From Rapana venosa (lineage: Eukaryota > Mollusca > Gastropoda > Neogastropoda > Muricidae): a stretch of DNA of 64,000 nucleotides. The position numbers were made by a program, and so were the translations under genes. Below, in pieces: positions 13,459 to 24,267 of the stretch; the first letter of the stretch is position 1, and the number at the start of each line of letters is the position of its first letter. The notes below the pieces were generated by a model that saw only the letters and a list, made by a program, of their open reading frames with translations, did no database searches and was not told the DNA's origin. Location: assembly GCA_028751875.1 (NCBI GenBank), contig CM054159.1, positions 8,181,456 through 8,245,455 on the forward strand. Reading direction: 5' to 3'.

Positions 13459-13742
13459 GTAAAGGTAAAGGTGTCCCATAACCTGTAAGGTCGTAGGGGA
13501 GCGAGGCATCCGAGACCTCATTTCTCAAGGGGCCAGCATATTGAGGGCGGCGCCCAACTCTCCCTTGCTGCTTTACCTTCCCTGACCCTAAAGAGGCAGG
13601 TACCCATTTACAGCTGGGTGAACTGGGGGAACTGTACTGAAGCCAAGAGGCACAAACGGTCACCCATCCAAGTTTTAACCATGCTCGACGCTGCTTAACT
13701 TGGCTGGGGGAAAGCGAGTGCTCCAACCACTGAGCTATCCCA
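13459..13742 (-). mobile_element. SINE with composite tRNA-like and 5S-rRNA-like head
   Basis: Read on the minus strand it starts GGGATAGCTCAGTGGTTGG, a near-canonical tRNA D-arm/A box. It then continues, over 13657-13703, with AAGTTAAGCAGCGTCGAGC, CATGGTTAAAA and CTTGGATGGGTGACCG. These correspond in order to the A box, intermediate element and C box of metazoan 5S rRNA. A body containing CCAGCTGTAAATGGGTACC and GGCGCCGCCC follows. It ends in repeats of GGTAAA. Related copies lie at 5763-5875, 59255-59407 and 60566-60730. 5S-derived SINEs form class SINE3. The composite head is what I see; its activity is unknown. Confidence 0.75.
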
Positions 13743-14441
13743 TCCCCATCCTTCAGTTACACATAAAGAAATGGTTGAATTCAAATGAAAAGGAAAAGCT
13801 TTCAAAAGAAATATAAAGATCAACAAGAATTTGCTTTTCATCTATAAAATCACTTTCATTAAAATTCATTACTATGTTCTTTAAATGATAAAAACAAGAG
13901 TTATTTGCTTACAAATAAAAAGTTGTCATTGTATGGATTCCCCTGAGTTTAACAACAACACCAAGCTGAGATTACATTAGTCCTGTGTTGTTTCCATCCT
14001 TCTTTTCAGCTCAAACTGTTGAAGAATGACAAGAGGTGATCAATATAAGCTTTTAACCTGCCTCATAAAAAAAGCTTCTAAAAAATTCAGCAATTTTTTT
14101 TCAACCTAGTATCATATTCTACAAGCATGTATTGTTTTGAAACAACTTTGAGAGTACAGACATAGAATAGAGGTAGACTGAGCGAGTCAACTGAAAAGAA
14201 TGATTAACTGTCATCATCAGAACTGCCCATCAGTGGACACGGGAAGGAAGACACAAGAAAGGAAGACCAGAACATCTGGAACTGACCCACAGAAAAAGAA
14301 CTCAAGGCTCTGAAGCACGTAGCTGGCTGGGCCAGACGAAGCAAAAGTGACGGTCATTTGACATACATGGAAACAGGCATAACGACGAGCAGTTAAAAAG
14401 TTGTCATTGCTAATGCTCACACAAACTGTGATAGCAACTGT

Positions 14442-14511
14442 GAGCGCTTTGATTTGTTGCTTTACAAGTGTCAGTGCTATATAAATTCCATACATTATTA
14501 TTATTATTATT
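14442..14511 (-). repeat. LINE/SINE 3' tail with (ATT)n end
   Basis: The segment GAGCGCTTTGATTTGTTGC, then GCTATATAAATTCCATACA and (ATT)n, recurs at 17713-17782 (+), 49886-49944 (-) and 50055-50132 (+). GCGCTATATAAA followed by (ATT)n is typical of an L2/CR1-type LINE 3' terminus. Sequence at 14240-14400 may be a heavily decayed LINE C-terminal region, but I could not settle its frame. Confidence 0.55.
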
Positions 14512-15224
14512 AAATGCAATGTTGTGTGATTGTTAATAGCAAACAAAACTTTGTGCAGTGCTTCAAAGGATGGCAACAGAACAGTGTAACACTACTGACA
14601 GTGAGCTTATCAAAATAAAATGGCAACACTCTAAAGACGCATAATATACTAAATTGTAGTGCAGCTATACAGGCACTTGCACTGTCAGTCTACCTAAACT
14701 AATTTAGCAACCAGGAGGTGCTCATGCAGAGGGTTTTTTTTTATGGTGGTGGTTTTTTTTTAGCTTCTGCCTTCCAAACCAACCTTCAGCATCCTCCTTC
14801 TACAGCTAACAACTAATATGGGCAGTAATATAACAAACAAAAAGCCAAACCAAAATAGCAAAAACACATGCTTTTAATCTAACCAGTCTACTGTATGAAC
14901 TTAATCCAAAGAATTTTTTTAATTTGTATCTGAATTGTATTTTTCTGATTCTTTTCAAGTCTGAAGTGATCTTTGCACAGAATAATAGCATTAAACTTTT
15001 CTTAGCTCAAATGGGAGAATTTCTGAAATTTCAGAAAAAATAAAAAGAACAAACAAATTTTTTACCTAAAATCTACCCATTTATCAAATCATGGCTAACC
15101 AAAACGTAACGCCTATCAATGTGGATTCAAAAGTATTTTCAGCAATCAAGTTATAGTTACCTCATTGTGTTTTCAGTACAAAACAGTGTCAACATGAGCA
15201 TCAGACAATATCCTATTTCTTAGT

Positions 15225-15230
15225 TTTATT
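15225..15230 (-). terminator. Candidate polyadenylation signal of the p24 gene
   Basis: AATAAA on the minus strand lies about 500 nt beyond the stop codon and is followed within 40 nt by a T/G-rich stretch. It is the first good hexamer after the stop that I noticed. Alternative sites further left are possible. Confidence 0.3.
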
Positions 15231-15727
15231 TCCTCCATAGTACTTGCTGCCTTTTTCCCAGAAAAGAGCAAATGAATACTACACTTTGGCTCTAGTCTTT
15301 CTGTAAAAACTAGGGATTTATCTGAGAAACTTTTGCTCTACGATACACCATATTCCTGCATGTTTTTAAGCTTTACTTCACCACACAGAGTTCACACACA
15401 AAAACGACAAAAAAAAAATAAATAAAGAGAACAATAAGATGTTTGATTTTCCTATTTCACTGCTAACAGTTAGTAAAAATGCCCATAAATCTTGAAATGA
15501 TGGTGAGCACAAACTGTATAAAAACTTAGGATTTAAAAAAACAAAAGTATTATTTGGGAGAGGAAAATACACACACTCATAAAATCATGTTTAAAAAAAA
15601 CAAAAACCCCAGCAGCACCAAATATCACTCAGACTATCACACGCTTGAACTATCCCAACTTACAAACACTTGCATAAGACACCAACGGCACCAAACAGAA
15701 TGAGCACATGACGGGCGTGAGTGTGTG

Positions 15728-15964
15728 TTATGTGTGCTGCTTGAGACCCTGATGCTTTGAGCTCTTCTCCTGAAACAGACTGCGGATCATCAACACCTGT
15801 GTCAGCCCCACTGTGATCATGACAAACAGCTGGAAAGCAGAGAAGGTGTTGACGCGAGAGAAGTTGGCTTCGGCGATGTTGCGATCGCGGGCTTCGTGCA
15901 TTTTAATCAGGTTCTGAAGCTGGATGGATTTGTCCAGGTTGTCTTTGGCTCTGTCAATGATGCC
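15728..15964 (-). CDS. TMED5: p24 gene exon 4: stalk, membrane span, cytosolic tail
   Basis: It encodes GIIDRAKDNLDKSIQLQNLI, the conserved HEARDRNIAEANFSRVN block, the transmembrane segment and the tail ending LKQHT before TAA. The tail has the single aromatic residue of the SLF motif and scattered lysines, but no C-terminal KKxx signal. Confidence 0.87.
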   Translation of the reverse strand, partial: GIIDRAKDNLDKSIQLQNLIKMHEARDRNIAEANFSRVNTFSAFQLFVMITVGLTQVLMIRSLFQEKSSKHQGLKQHT

Positions 15965-16111
15965 CTGGAAAAAGAATCGGTAAAGCAGGAATGTAATGAC
16001 AAGAATGGAATGGTATTGGAAATGATGCTGAACATACCAGTCCCTGAATGTGTTTATGTGTATCTCTGTATAAGGTGTTTATGCAGTTAAGTGTGTTATT
16101 TATGTAGCTCT

Positions 16112-16165
<54 letters not shown>

Positions 16166-17665
16166 TAGTAGTAGTTCTTCAGTTTAACGTCCTTCCACTA
16201 AATAGTGATATCAGACAGGAAAGTGTGTGTATGTGTGCGTGTGCGCGTGTGCGTGTGTGTGCGTGCGCACGCGCACGTGCTTGTGTGTGTGTGTAGGGGG
16301 GAGGGGTATGCATATAACTAATCAATCGTAATAAACAACTATTATGAAAAAAGCATAAACAAGAATTCTGGAAAAACAAAAACAAAAAAAGAAAAAACCA
16401 ACAACCAAAAAAAAAAAAAAACAATAACCAACCCCAGAAACATCAAACAGCAAAAATACCAGCTTTCCAATTCATATAACTTGAAGCTATCCTTATATCA
16501 GAGGAGTCTGAAAATAGGAGTATGGCTTAATGACAATACAATTTCTTTCATTAATGGAATGTCTTTAAGAATTTGCTGCAAGCTACGGACTGGGAAGGCA
16601 GGTAAGATGTTTTTCAGATCTCTGCATCGTAAAAGAATGTGATCATTGGTAAGATTTTCACCACAGATACATGTTGCTTTTTTAAAAAATTTCGTTCTAA
16701 AAGCATTGAGCTTAAACCTGTATATAAGAGATACAACATTTCTATATTCATGTAAATTACGATATTTGATCTTATCAAAAGATAATACATGGGTTACATC
16801 ATCACTCCAGGAATAACCGGTACTTTGTAGTTTCTTTTTAAAGTGTTTCCAGCATGCATTTTGTGCGTGTGTGTGTGTGTGTGTGTGTGTGCATGCGTGC
16901 GTGTGTGCATGCATGTGTGTGTGAATACAATTTGCCTGAAAATCAAGTGATATTACCTGTATATATGAGCAGAAGCATGATAGCAAACCAATCGGCACAA
17001 TTCTTAGAATTATAGTCAGTCCATGTATCACCACTCTTTACCCCAAATCTTTGAGGCTGTAAGACATGTATAGCATACTACATCTGCCCAACACTTTCTC
17101 CTGTAGCTACAGGGCTATTTTCTTTTCTCTTGAGAAGAAAAGTCTCAAAAGGTAAAAGCTGACGACATTCTTAGAGCATTCAAATTCAAGCCAATGTTTA
17201 ACAAATAAAAAAAAAGGATAATTGTTGTGAATTCTGCAGCTGAACATCATGAAGGTCACCCAGAATATGCATTCTGTCTCACTAGTCCTGCTAGTCACTG
17301 GGAGATCTACCCTAAGTAGGTCTACACACTGAATGAGAAGTTTGCATACATGTACAACTGTTTTCAAGTACCTAACTATAATGGCAGCTATATTCCAACG
17401 TCAAAGAATTTTTTTTTTTTAAAGGTGTGAGACAATATGAAGTGTCTATACCTTCAAGTCTTCCACTGTCAGATCCACCATATCTTTGATTTCTGCCATG
17501 TCGATATTCCAGTCATCACCGTCATCATCGTCATCATCATTGTCACCATCATGTTCTGCAACCAGCTCAAAGAAGACCACCTTGGGAGACATACGGCTGA
17601 AGCTGTTATCAAAACAGATCTTGTACTCTCCATCCACATCCGTCTCGAATCTGAAAAAAAAAAAA

Positions 17666-17712
<47 letters not shown>

Positions 17713-18140
17713 TATAATAATAATAATGTATGGAATTTATATAGCGCTCAATCTTGTAAAGCAACAAATCAAAGCGCTCATAAGATTCGCTTTGTCTTTA
17801 CCACAAATGAACAAAATAAACTTAAGAAAGACAGTAACATAATACACATCGGAAACAGATATTGAGATAGTCAAAAAAATATTTTATATATATTTCTTAA
17901 GATCCATGTCAGTCTAACATATTAAAAAAAAAATGACATGAGAATCTATGAAAATTAAACTATTTATTTTTCCCCCATGGGGATGCTGGGGGCCTGTCAG
18001 TACAATGTTATGGTAACAGAACACTGCTGACTTAAAAAACCTTTTCATTTAAAAAGTTTGAAAAAATTTTAAACCATTTCTCTGTCTCTCACACACACAG
18101 TGTCTGACTCACACACACAGAGACACACACACACACGTGA

Positions 18141-18206
<66 letters not shown>

Positions 18207-20224
18207 ATGCCCAAGCATGTTGTGCTTAATTCAGTCTTCAAAGAATGAATTGAAGTCTAAAATTAGTAAAAAATGCAAAGCATTAATCACTGCTGTTTTC
18301 ACTTTAAAATTCCTCACTGCTACCCTACCCCACCCCCTCCTTGGTCAAATGCAGAAAGTCGTATCACACTGTCAACTGACATAGTCACATACACACAGAG
18401 CAGTTGGGAAATGAAAAATGATACAACAAAAGTAAAGGTGTGTGTGTGTGTGTCCATGTGTGTGCCTGCATATGGGCCCCAGTTTTTTTGTTGGTTTTTT
18501 ATCTTTTCCTTTTATTTTTTAACACAATGTTTACTTACCTGATGACATTTTCTGTCTTTCGACTTTCCATTTGTAAAATACGTCCATCAGGAGAATAGAC
18601 TGCACAGTCTATGTCAAGGTCACCGCCATCAATGACCTACACGGACATATAAGAGATAAAGTATTATTTGATATTCAATTTTTTTGCCATTTTATAAGGA
18701 TACATTCATGCTGCCATTCACAGCTACTGCGCAGACAGGCAGAAAATTGTGGACACGCCTAAATCCTCTTTATTTTTACTTGCCCTGTCACAGACACCCA
18801 CGCATGACCCCACCTGAGAAAAATCCAGTATATTCTTGCACTACTTCAGCCATGTGAGCAGTCAGGGAAAAAAAAACATCAAGTGGAACTGGTCCCCTTC
18901 TTTTTCATCACTAGAAGTGTTCTCCTCATGGAGATGCTGGGGGGGGGGGTTGGGGGGGGGGGGAAGAGGGGGGGGCCTGCCAGTATAAATAGCATCCCCA
19001 CCTTCTGGAAATTTTGTGCTAGAAATTTCCTCTTATCTATCACTCTCTTTGTTCTGCCTTGTTCCTTTTCTACCTGTCACCTCCTTCTGGTCTTTTTTCT
19101 GCCTTCTTGATCCATTCTCCTTTTTTTTTTCCAGAAAGACTTGAAAGATAAAAGTTCTCTGTTAAGCCAAAGTCAGATGTGCTGGGCCTGACTTGTCAGG
19201 TGCTTAACGGCAGTGCAATGCATTTTCGCTCGTATAACAGGCAACAACAGTTGCTGTCTGAGCGTTCGATGAAGAAGAAGAATTCCAGGCCATCGTGGCA
19301 TCATACTGCAGCACTTCTGTGGATGTGTACTGAAGGTCCGGGCAGCTTTTGTTTATAAATCTAAAACAAGCAGACTGACCGCCCCCCCCCCCCTCCTTTC
19401 TAATAGAGAGCATGCGGATAAATATGAACACCTTTTCTGATGCTTATATACTTTTTCAAGCCTGCTCTACAGTTGTGAGTGGCAGTATGAATATAGCCTA
19501 AAAAATGGGGATGCAACTGTATGCATGTAAACAAAACAATAATAGGAATACCAGGGATTTGATGATTGCTAAGTAGGGTTTCCAAATGCCTTCAGCAACT
19601 AGTCTAGTACTCATGAACACTGTAAACAGATCAGATACTCCAAAAGCACCTGGTCTTCTTATTGCAAAGTTTTCTTCTTCTTCCTCTGGAGTGCAATAAA
19701 CAAGCTGATTATTCTGTCATTTATGGAGAGGTCCAAAGCATGGGGAGAAAAAACAAACACCCCCCACCCCTTCCACCCCCTATTCAGCCACTCTGAAGGC
19801 CCTTGACACCAAGGTGTTGATGACTGTGTGGCCTCCACAATGCTCTTCAGCAGGTTGTTCCACTTCCAGTCATTTGTTTGTTTGAAAAACTAGATGTGCC
19901 TAATATATAAAGCAATTAAAAAAGGTCAATAGAATGGATGTGTCATATCACAATGAGCTTGCAAATTTTCGCCAAGATATGGGTTAAAAAGTTAAGTTTT
20001 AAAAAAGCGATAAGGAAAAGTCCACACTAAGCATCCCAGTTAGTAATGATTGTACGTACCTGATATTCAAGTTCTGCAGAAACTTGCTTCTTTATGTTCT
20101 GCCAAAAGCATTCTGTAGCACCAGCATTTATTTCTATCGTGAGATCGGTTTCAAATGTGTTTCCGATTTGAAAAACAAGAAGACTCAACAGCAGAGCAAC
20201 TCCTATCCTCCTCCCCGACTCCAT
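15728..20224 (-). CDS. TMED5: p24 family cargo receptor, TMED1/TMED5-like (4 exons, 232 aa)
   Basis: The exons, all on the minus strand, are 20224-20060, 18636-18539, 17650-17452 and 15964-15728. Phases (0, 2, 0) and GT-AG borders agree at each join. The protein has a signal peptide (ALLLSLLVFQIGNTF), a GOLD domain starting DLTIEINAGATECFWQNI, the family signature EYQVIDGGDLDIDCAVYSPD, a coiled-coil-prone stalk with EARDRNIAEANFSRVNTFS, one membrane span (FQLFVMITVGLTQVLMI) and a short cytosolic tail RSLFQEKSSKHQGLKQHT. p24 proteins cycle between ER and Golgi and select cargo for COPII and COPI vesicles. Length and tail fit the gamma subfamily (human TMED5 is about 229 aa). An aspartate run between GOLD domain and stalk is unusually long. 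The symbol marks the closest subfamily; TMED1 is equally possible. Confidence 0.88.
16110..16295. repeat. (TG)n and alternating purine-pyrimidine tracts in p24 intron 3
   Basis: 16110-16163 is nearly pure TG. 16220-16295 is a mixed TG/CG/CA alternation including TGCGTGCGCACGCGCACGTG. A further TG/TGCA tract lies at 16866-16922. All are in the intron between exons 3 and 4. Confidence 0.88.
16540..16860 (-). mobile_element. LINE C-terminal fragment in p24 intron 3
   Basis: The minus-strand frame reads KIKYRNLHEYRNVVSLIYRF, KLNAFRTKFFKKATCICGEN and LTNDHILLRCRDLKNILP. The CxCG...H....C pattern with a preceding R..LRLN.W.TKF-like block is the zinc-knuckle-like end of several non-LTR retrotransposon polyproteins. 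No RT core adjoins it, so it is a 3' fragment. Confidence 0.6.
17452..17650 (-). CDS. TMED5: p24 gene exon 3: end of GOLD domain, acidic loop, stalk
   Basis: It encodes DVDGEYKICFDNSFSRMSPK and VVFFELVAEHDG, with the second GOLD cysteine in KICFDN. An acidic GDNDDDDDDGDDW loop written mostly in GAT/GAC codons follows, then IKDMVDLTVEDLK. The acceptor is a T12 tract plus cag, directly beside a (TA)20 microsatellite in the intron. The donor is AAG|gtatag. Confidence 0.87.
17669..17782 (+). repeat. (AT)20 microsatellite next to an (AAT)n LINE/SINE tail
   Basis: 17669-17709 is pure AT. 17713-17782 is the plus-oriented copy of the tail TGTATGGAATTTATATAGCG, CTCAATCTTGTAAAGC and AAATCAAAGCGCTC preceded by (AAT)n. 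Confidence 0.75.
18142..18201. repeat. (CT)30 microsatellite
   Basis: A long CT run in p24 intron 2, preceded by short CA runs at 18090-18135. Confidence 0.92.
18539..18636 (-). CDS. TMED5: p24 gene exon 2: GOLD domain core
   Basis: The 98-nt exon is too short to stand out as a long frame. It encodes VIDGGDLDIDCAVYSPDGRI and LQMESRKTENVI and ends in phase 2 at AG|gtaagt. The acceptor is gtgtag|GTC. Confidence 0.87.
18925..19285 (+). repeat. Dispersed repeat with GAA tail (family copy 2)
   Basis: This is the fullest copy of the family seen at 5925 and 21950. It starts CTCATGGAGATGCTGGGG with an expanded G tract (18938-18977). It continues GCCTGCCAGTATAAATAGC and CTTCTTGATCCATTCTCC, then CTGGGCCTGACTTGTCAGG. 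It ends GATGAAGAAGAAGAA. It lies in intron 1 of the p24 gene. A short piece of its 5' end also lies near 17973-18010. Confidence 0.62.
20060..20224 (-). CDS. TMED5: p24 gene exon 1: signal peptide and start of GOLD domain
   Basis: The start MESGRRIGVALLLSLLVFQ gives an ordinary signal peptide and is the first ATG of the frame. The exon ends CAG|gtacgt in phase 0 after SAELEYQ. The Cys in GATECFW is the first of the conserved GOLD disulphide pair. Confidence 0.88.
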
Positions 20225-20402
20225 GTTGCCAACAGGAACTATGAAGAGATAACTCTGGAGTAGGTGTCACTGTGTAAAATGTTACCCTGATAAAATTGGC
20301 TGGGGGGAAAACAAAGTGTCTTGGGGAGGTCCTTACAAATAAACCTTAGAAAGCGTTTTGATGGAAGCTGTCCGAACTGCTTTTAGAAATACTTGATATT
20401 GT

Positions 20403-20585
20403 TGGTGGTGGTGGTGGTGGTGGTGGTGGTGTAGTGTGTGTGTGTGATTTTAAGTTTCTTTTTTCTCAGTCTGTTTCTGCGGTTTTTATCATGTGCAGTA
20501 CCTTATAATGGACTGGTTGCAAAATCTTTAGTGGTGCCCCAACGGTCTACTAGACCACGTGATAGGTGATAGTGAAGGTGAACTT
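20403..20585. repeat. (GGT)n microsatellite and a stray LINE 3' end
   Basis: 20403-20431 is GGT repeated, just upstream of the p24 start. 20513-20585 (CTGGTTGCAAAATCTTTAGT, GGTGCCCCAACGGTC) matches the 3' ends of the LINE fragments at 23140-23200 and 24745-24800, so it is a short retroposed tail. Confidence 0.6.
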
Positions 20586-20599
20586 ATAATTGATACCTT

Positions 20600-21660
20600 G
20601 GATTATGAAGACTACTCTTTTTTTTCTTTTTCTTTTTTTTTACTTTGGGAGATGCTTCCAAATGAACGCCAAAAAAACCCTAAGAAAATAGAAAGCAGTC
20701 ATCACCAGATATGATCCTTTAATCAATTACTGTTACTCATCAGGGATGAAAATATGCCGCATGGGGATAGGCCCTAGAGCAGAAGTGTATCAGTATAGTG
20801 AGCACTGTGATCATGGAGTCTTGGTGACCCAGTAAACCTGTGTACAGGTATGCTTATCCGAGTGCCTCAGAGAGTTCAAAGCACTCTGTACTCAGTTTCT
20901 GGCAACAGTTTTACTGGAGTTAGTATCCGTTTGTGTAATTTAAAACATTTTGGTTACTTGGTTGTAGCCTCCTGCCTCACTGGGCCCATAGAGGGGGCGG
21001 TCCTGATGTTCTGAGTTCCATGTTGGCATTCATAACTGTAGTGACATCCGATAGTGACCACCCACGGATTTTGCATACACATTAATCCCAGTTAACGAAT
21101 GCAAGCTGAGAAGGTCAGTTACGTCTGCTGGGATGTATGACATGGGCTAACCAAACACAATACATACACAGAATCTGAGTTTTCGCTGTAATTCTGTGAT
21201 GACCTGACTTATCCTGTACTTTTTTGAAGAGTTGTTTGATCACTGGGGCACTACACTGCATTTTTGTTTTGTTTTGTTGTTTGCAGGTTTGCTTGGTCAA
21301 ACTGAACATGGGGGAGCCCATTCCTCTCCAAGTCAAAGCCAAAGTCACATTTTTATTTCCAGATGGTCACAGAATGGGTGTAGGGTATCAGAGTCTTGGT
21401 ATATCTCAGCTGACCTACTGGTGGGATTTTAACTCAATAGCTGCAAGGTCTTCTCAGTTTCTTCTGATGACTTAATGGCATAAACTTTTTATTTTAAAAG
21501 CTGAACAGAGCAACAACAACAACAACAACAAACAGGTGATGCGGGCAAAAAAAGAACTGACCTGAAACTGGTCCACATACCCAAAACCAATTGTGCTAAT
21601 TAATGTGGTGGAGAAACTTGTGGTCACCTGTTGCCTGCCAGTGTTAGGATAGGCCTGCCT
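20600..21660. other. Non-coding stretch, nothing recognised
   Basis: No domain-bearing frame, no clear repeat match elsewhere in the window and no RNA gene pattern on either strand. Confidence 0.5.
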
Positions 21661-21666
21661 CAGTGA

Positions 21667-21668
<2 letters not shown>

Positions 21669-21718
<50 letters not shown>

Positions 21719-21920
21719 ACTCTTGGCTGACAGCAGCTGCTAACAACACAGGTTATTTGGACACAGCACAAAATGTCAGCCTCTGGGTTATCATAGACCA
21801 TCACCAGGAATGTCAAGGATGACAAATTCTCCTCCTGCTCCTTCTTCTTCTTCTTTTCCTCCTCCTCCTCCTCCTTCTCCTCCTCCTCTTTCTCCTCCTC
21901 CCCCTTCTTCTTCTTCTTTA
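21669..21920. repeat. (AT)23 and (CTT/CTC)n tracts
   Basis: 21669-21715 is pure AT. 21838-21920 is an imperfect CTT/CTC tract. The minus-strand frame of Lys/Glu runs through it is an artefact. Confidence 0.88.
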
Positions 21921-21949
21921 TCATGGAACACTCAGACAGCAGCTATCAT

Positions 21950-22240
21950 TGACTGTCATACGACTGACTGAAAATGCGTTGCGTTGCTGTTAAGCACCCG
22001 ACAAGTCAGGCTCAGAGCATCCGACTTTGGCGTAAGAGAGGATTGTTGTCCTTCTGGAGAAAAAAGGCAGGGCAATGGACCAGGAAAGCAGAAAAATACT
22101 AGAAGCAGGTGACCGGAAGAAAAGAAACAAGGCAGAAACAAAGAGAGGGGTAGAAAAGAGGAAATTCCTCACGAAAAGGATTTCAGAATGTGGGGATACT
22201 ACTTCTATTGACAAGCCGCCGGCATCCCCACGGGGGAAGA
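21950..22240 (-). repeat. Dispersed repeat with GAA tail (family copy 3)
   Basis: Inverted copy of the 18925-19285 family. Recognisable pieces are the complement of CTGACTTGTCGGGTGCTTAA, of CTTTCTACCCCTCTCTTTG and of GAGGAATTTCCTC. It ends at a CCCCGTGGGGATGCCGG-like 5' end near 22240. Confidence 0.6.
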
Positions 22241-22487
22241 TGACAAATGGATATACCCTCAGTGATCCTTCTCCTAGTCTTGCAGGGTTTTTTGCTTGTG
22301 TGTAAGTGGGGAGGGGGGGGGGGGTTGTTGTTGTTGTTGCTCTTTTGTTTTTGCTTTCGTTTTATTTTTGTTGGGCAGATTTTCATCTTGTTTTTGCTGA
22401 AAATCTTTCACCAGATGATGTGGACTCTGCCATCGAAGATAGTTAGTGGTCAGAGCACAGACTGTGGGGTGAGAAGACAGAAGTTAA

Positions 22488-22569
<82 letters not shown>
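22488..22569. repeat. (TG)n(AG)n compound microsatellite
   Basis: About 9 TG units run directly into about 32 AG units. Confidence 0.92.
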
Positions 22570-22572
<3 letters not shown>

Positions 22573-22828
22573 TCTTGTCTTTTCACTCTTGTAGCGGCTG
22601 GGGCCAGCTGTTTTCTCTAATGCACCCATGGGGATGGGTTTCACACTAGCTGTGATAACCCTGAGTCTGCACTTTGTCGGGAGTGGTCTGTGTTGCTTTG
22701 GCTGTTATATATCAGATGGTGGGGTTGTATTGCATTGAATATGGAATTTGACTTTGTATGTTGGAGTCAGAGGATTCGATGTGGGGCAGGACATGCAGGC
22801 CCTATGTATACTTATATCACAGAATCTT

Positions 22829-23215
22829 TAGGCTACGCTATAATCCTCGGTATCTCATGCAGAGATCACATCACTAATGAAGAAGTGAAGGCCAGAATTA
22901 AAAACGCCATCGGACCATATAAAGAGCTTCCGACTTCAGTGAAAAGACCCAAACTAAAGGGGTTCGGGCACATCACACGAACATCTGGACTGGCCAAGAC
23001 TGTCCTACAGGGAACAGTACATGGAGGGAGACGAAGAGACAGAGAGAGAAAACGATGGGAAGACAACATCAGAGAGTGGACTGGCCTTGGGTGGAATGAA
23101 TTGCTACGGAAAGCAGAAGAACGCGGGGAATGGAGGAAGCTGGTTGCAAAATCTTCATTAGTGCCCCCGCGGTCCACGGGACTACGGGATAGGAGAGGTG
23201 AGGTGAGATATCCTC
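22829..23215 (+). mobile_element. LINE 3' end fragment (RTE-like)
   Basis: The frame reads LGISCRDHITNEEVKARIKN, GFGHITRTSGLAKTVLQGTV and WEDNIREWTGLGWNELLRKA, then a PPRSTGLRD end. It is homologous to the tails of the LINEs at 3240-5310 and 24268-24824. Only the region after the RT thumb is left. Confidence 0.82.
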
Positions 23216-23534
23216 TGATCAGTTTTCATGACCGATGAAATAATTATACATTTTGTCTGCCGTTCTTACTGTTTGATCATCATTTTATGATAGCAAAGGG
23301 GCCTGGACGATTTGTTCCACAGCAAGCTTTTGCTTCTTGCTGTCACCAAATGTTCATTTCATTAGAGTCACTTTCCTCTATGACCAGCTGCTGTCTAAAG
23401 GCTCTTTGCATGGTCAGATGGGCATGTATACTTTCTGATGATTTGGCATACTCACTCATTGGTGACAATATACATAGTCAGTGCGTCTGTCTGATGTTTA
23501 TTACTATCCTGCGATGACATCTAATTTGCAAGGC

Positions 23535-23648
23535 TTGAATAGATCCACTGTCAGTGTCCATGTGTTTGCTTTATATTTTTTAATGTTGAGTTTGAATAGA
23601 TCCACTGTCAGTGTCCATGTGTTTGCTTTATATTTTTTAATGTTGAGT
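23535..23648. repeat. Perfect 57-bp tandem duplication
   Basis: The unit starting TTGAATAGATCCACTGTCAG and ending TTAATGTTGAGT occurs twice in direct succession without a difference that I can see. 57 is a multiple of three, which makes an open frame repeat, but nothing else suggests coding. Confidence 0.9.
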
Positions 23649-24267
23649 TTGAAGGCATTTATTTCAATATTTAAGTTAAGGCAATGAGTTCAACATATAT
23701 TTCAACTTTCAAAACAAGGTAGTGAGTTCAACATATATTTCTGCATTCAAAATAAAGCATTGAGTTGAACATATCTTTCTTCTGCGCCCTTAGACAGTAG
23801 TAGGCATCCGTCAGTCTCATAAGACTATGGAGTTGCGCTCTAGGTGTTTATACTCCAGGGTAAGAAGCCTGGGTATGTAAATATGGAGGGCAAGCTGTTA
23901 CCCATGCAGCAGACCCCGCCCCCTCCCCCTCTCCACGTCGCTGGAATGGTCCATTGGAAAGGCAATCGCAGGAGTTGCCAGAACGATGCTGTATACAGCT
24001 CTTACGATCCGACCGACCTCCGGGATGGTGTCTAAACACGACACCTGTGTGCATGCTGTTTTTTTTGTTTTACTTTGTCATCCGATCCTAACGACACACA
24101 ATGGCCTACTCTTCAAGAAAGGCGGAACGGGTTTTTATCGTGTGCGCAAGATGTTCTGCATTCAGCCTTAGGCAATGTCTCCATTTTAGGCATGTGGAGT
24201 CTGGTACAGTGTCCATGTCTCATAGCGTACATGAATATAAAATACACTAGTACTAGTACACTGCACA

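Noticed and set aside
13657..13703. True 5S rRNA gene
   Set aside because: Only the internal promoter part is similar. The 5S ends are absent, and it sits in a repeated SINE body.
21472..21924. 150-codon Lys/Glu-rich minus-strand frame
   Set aside because: Produced by CTT/CTC and AT microsatellites.
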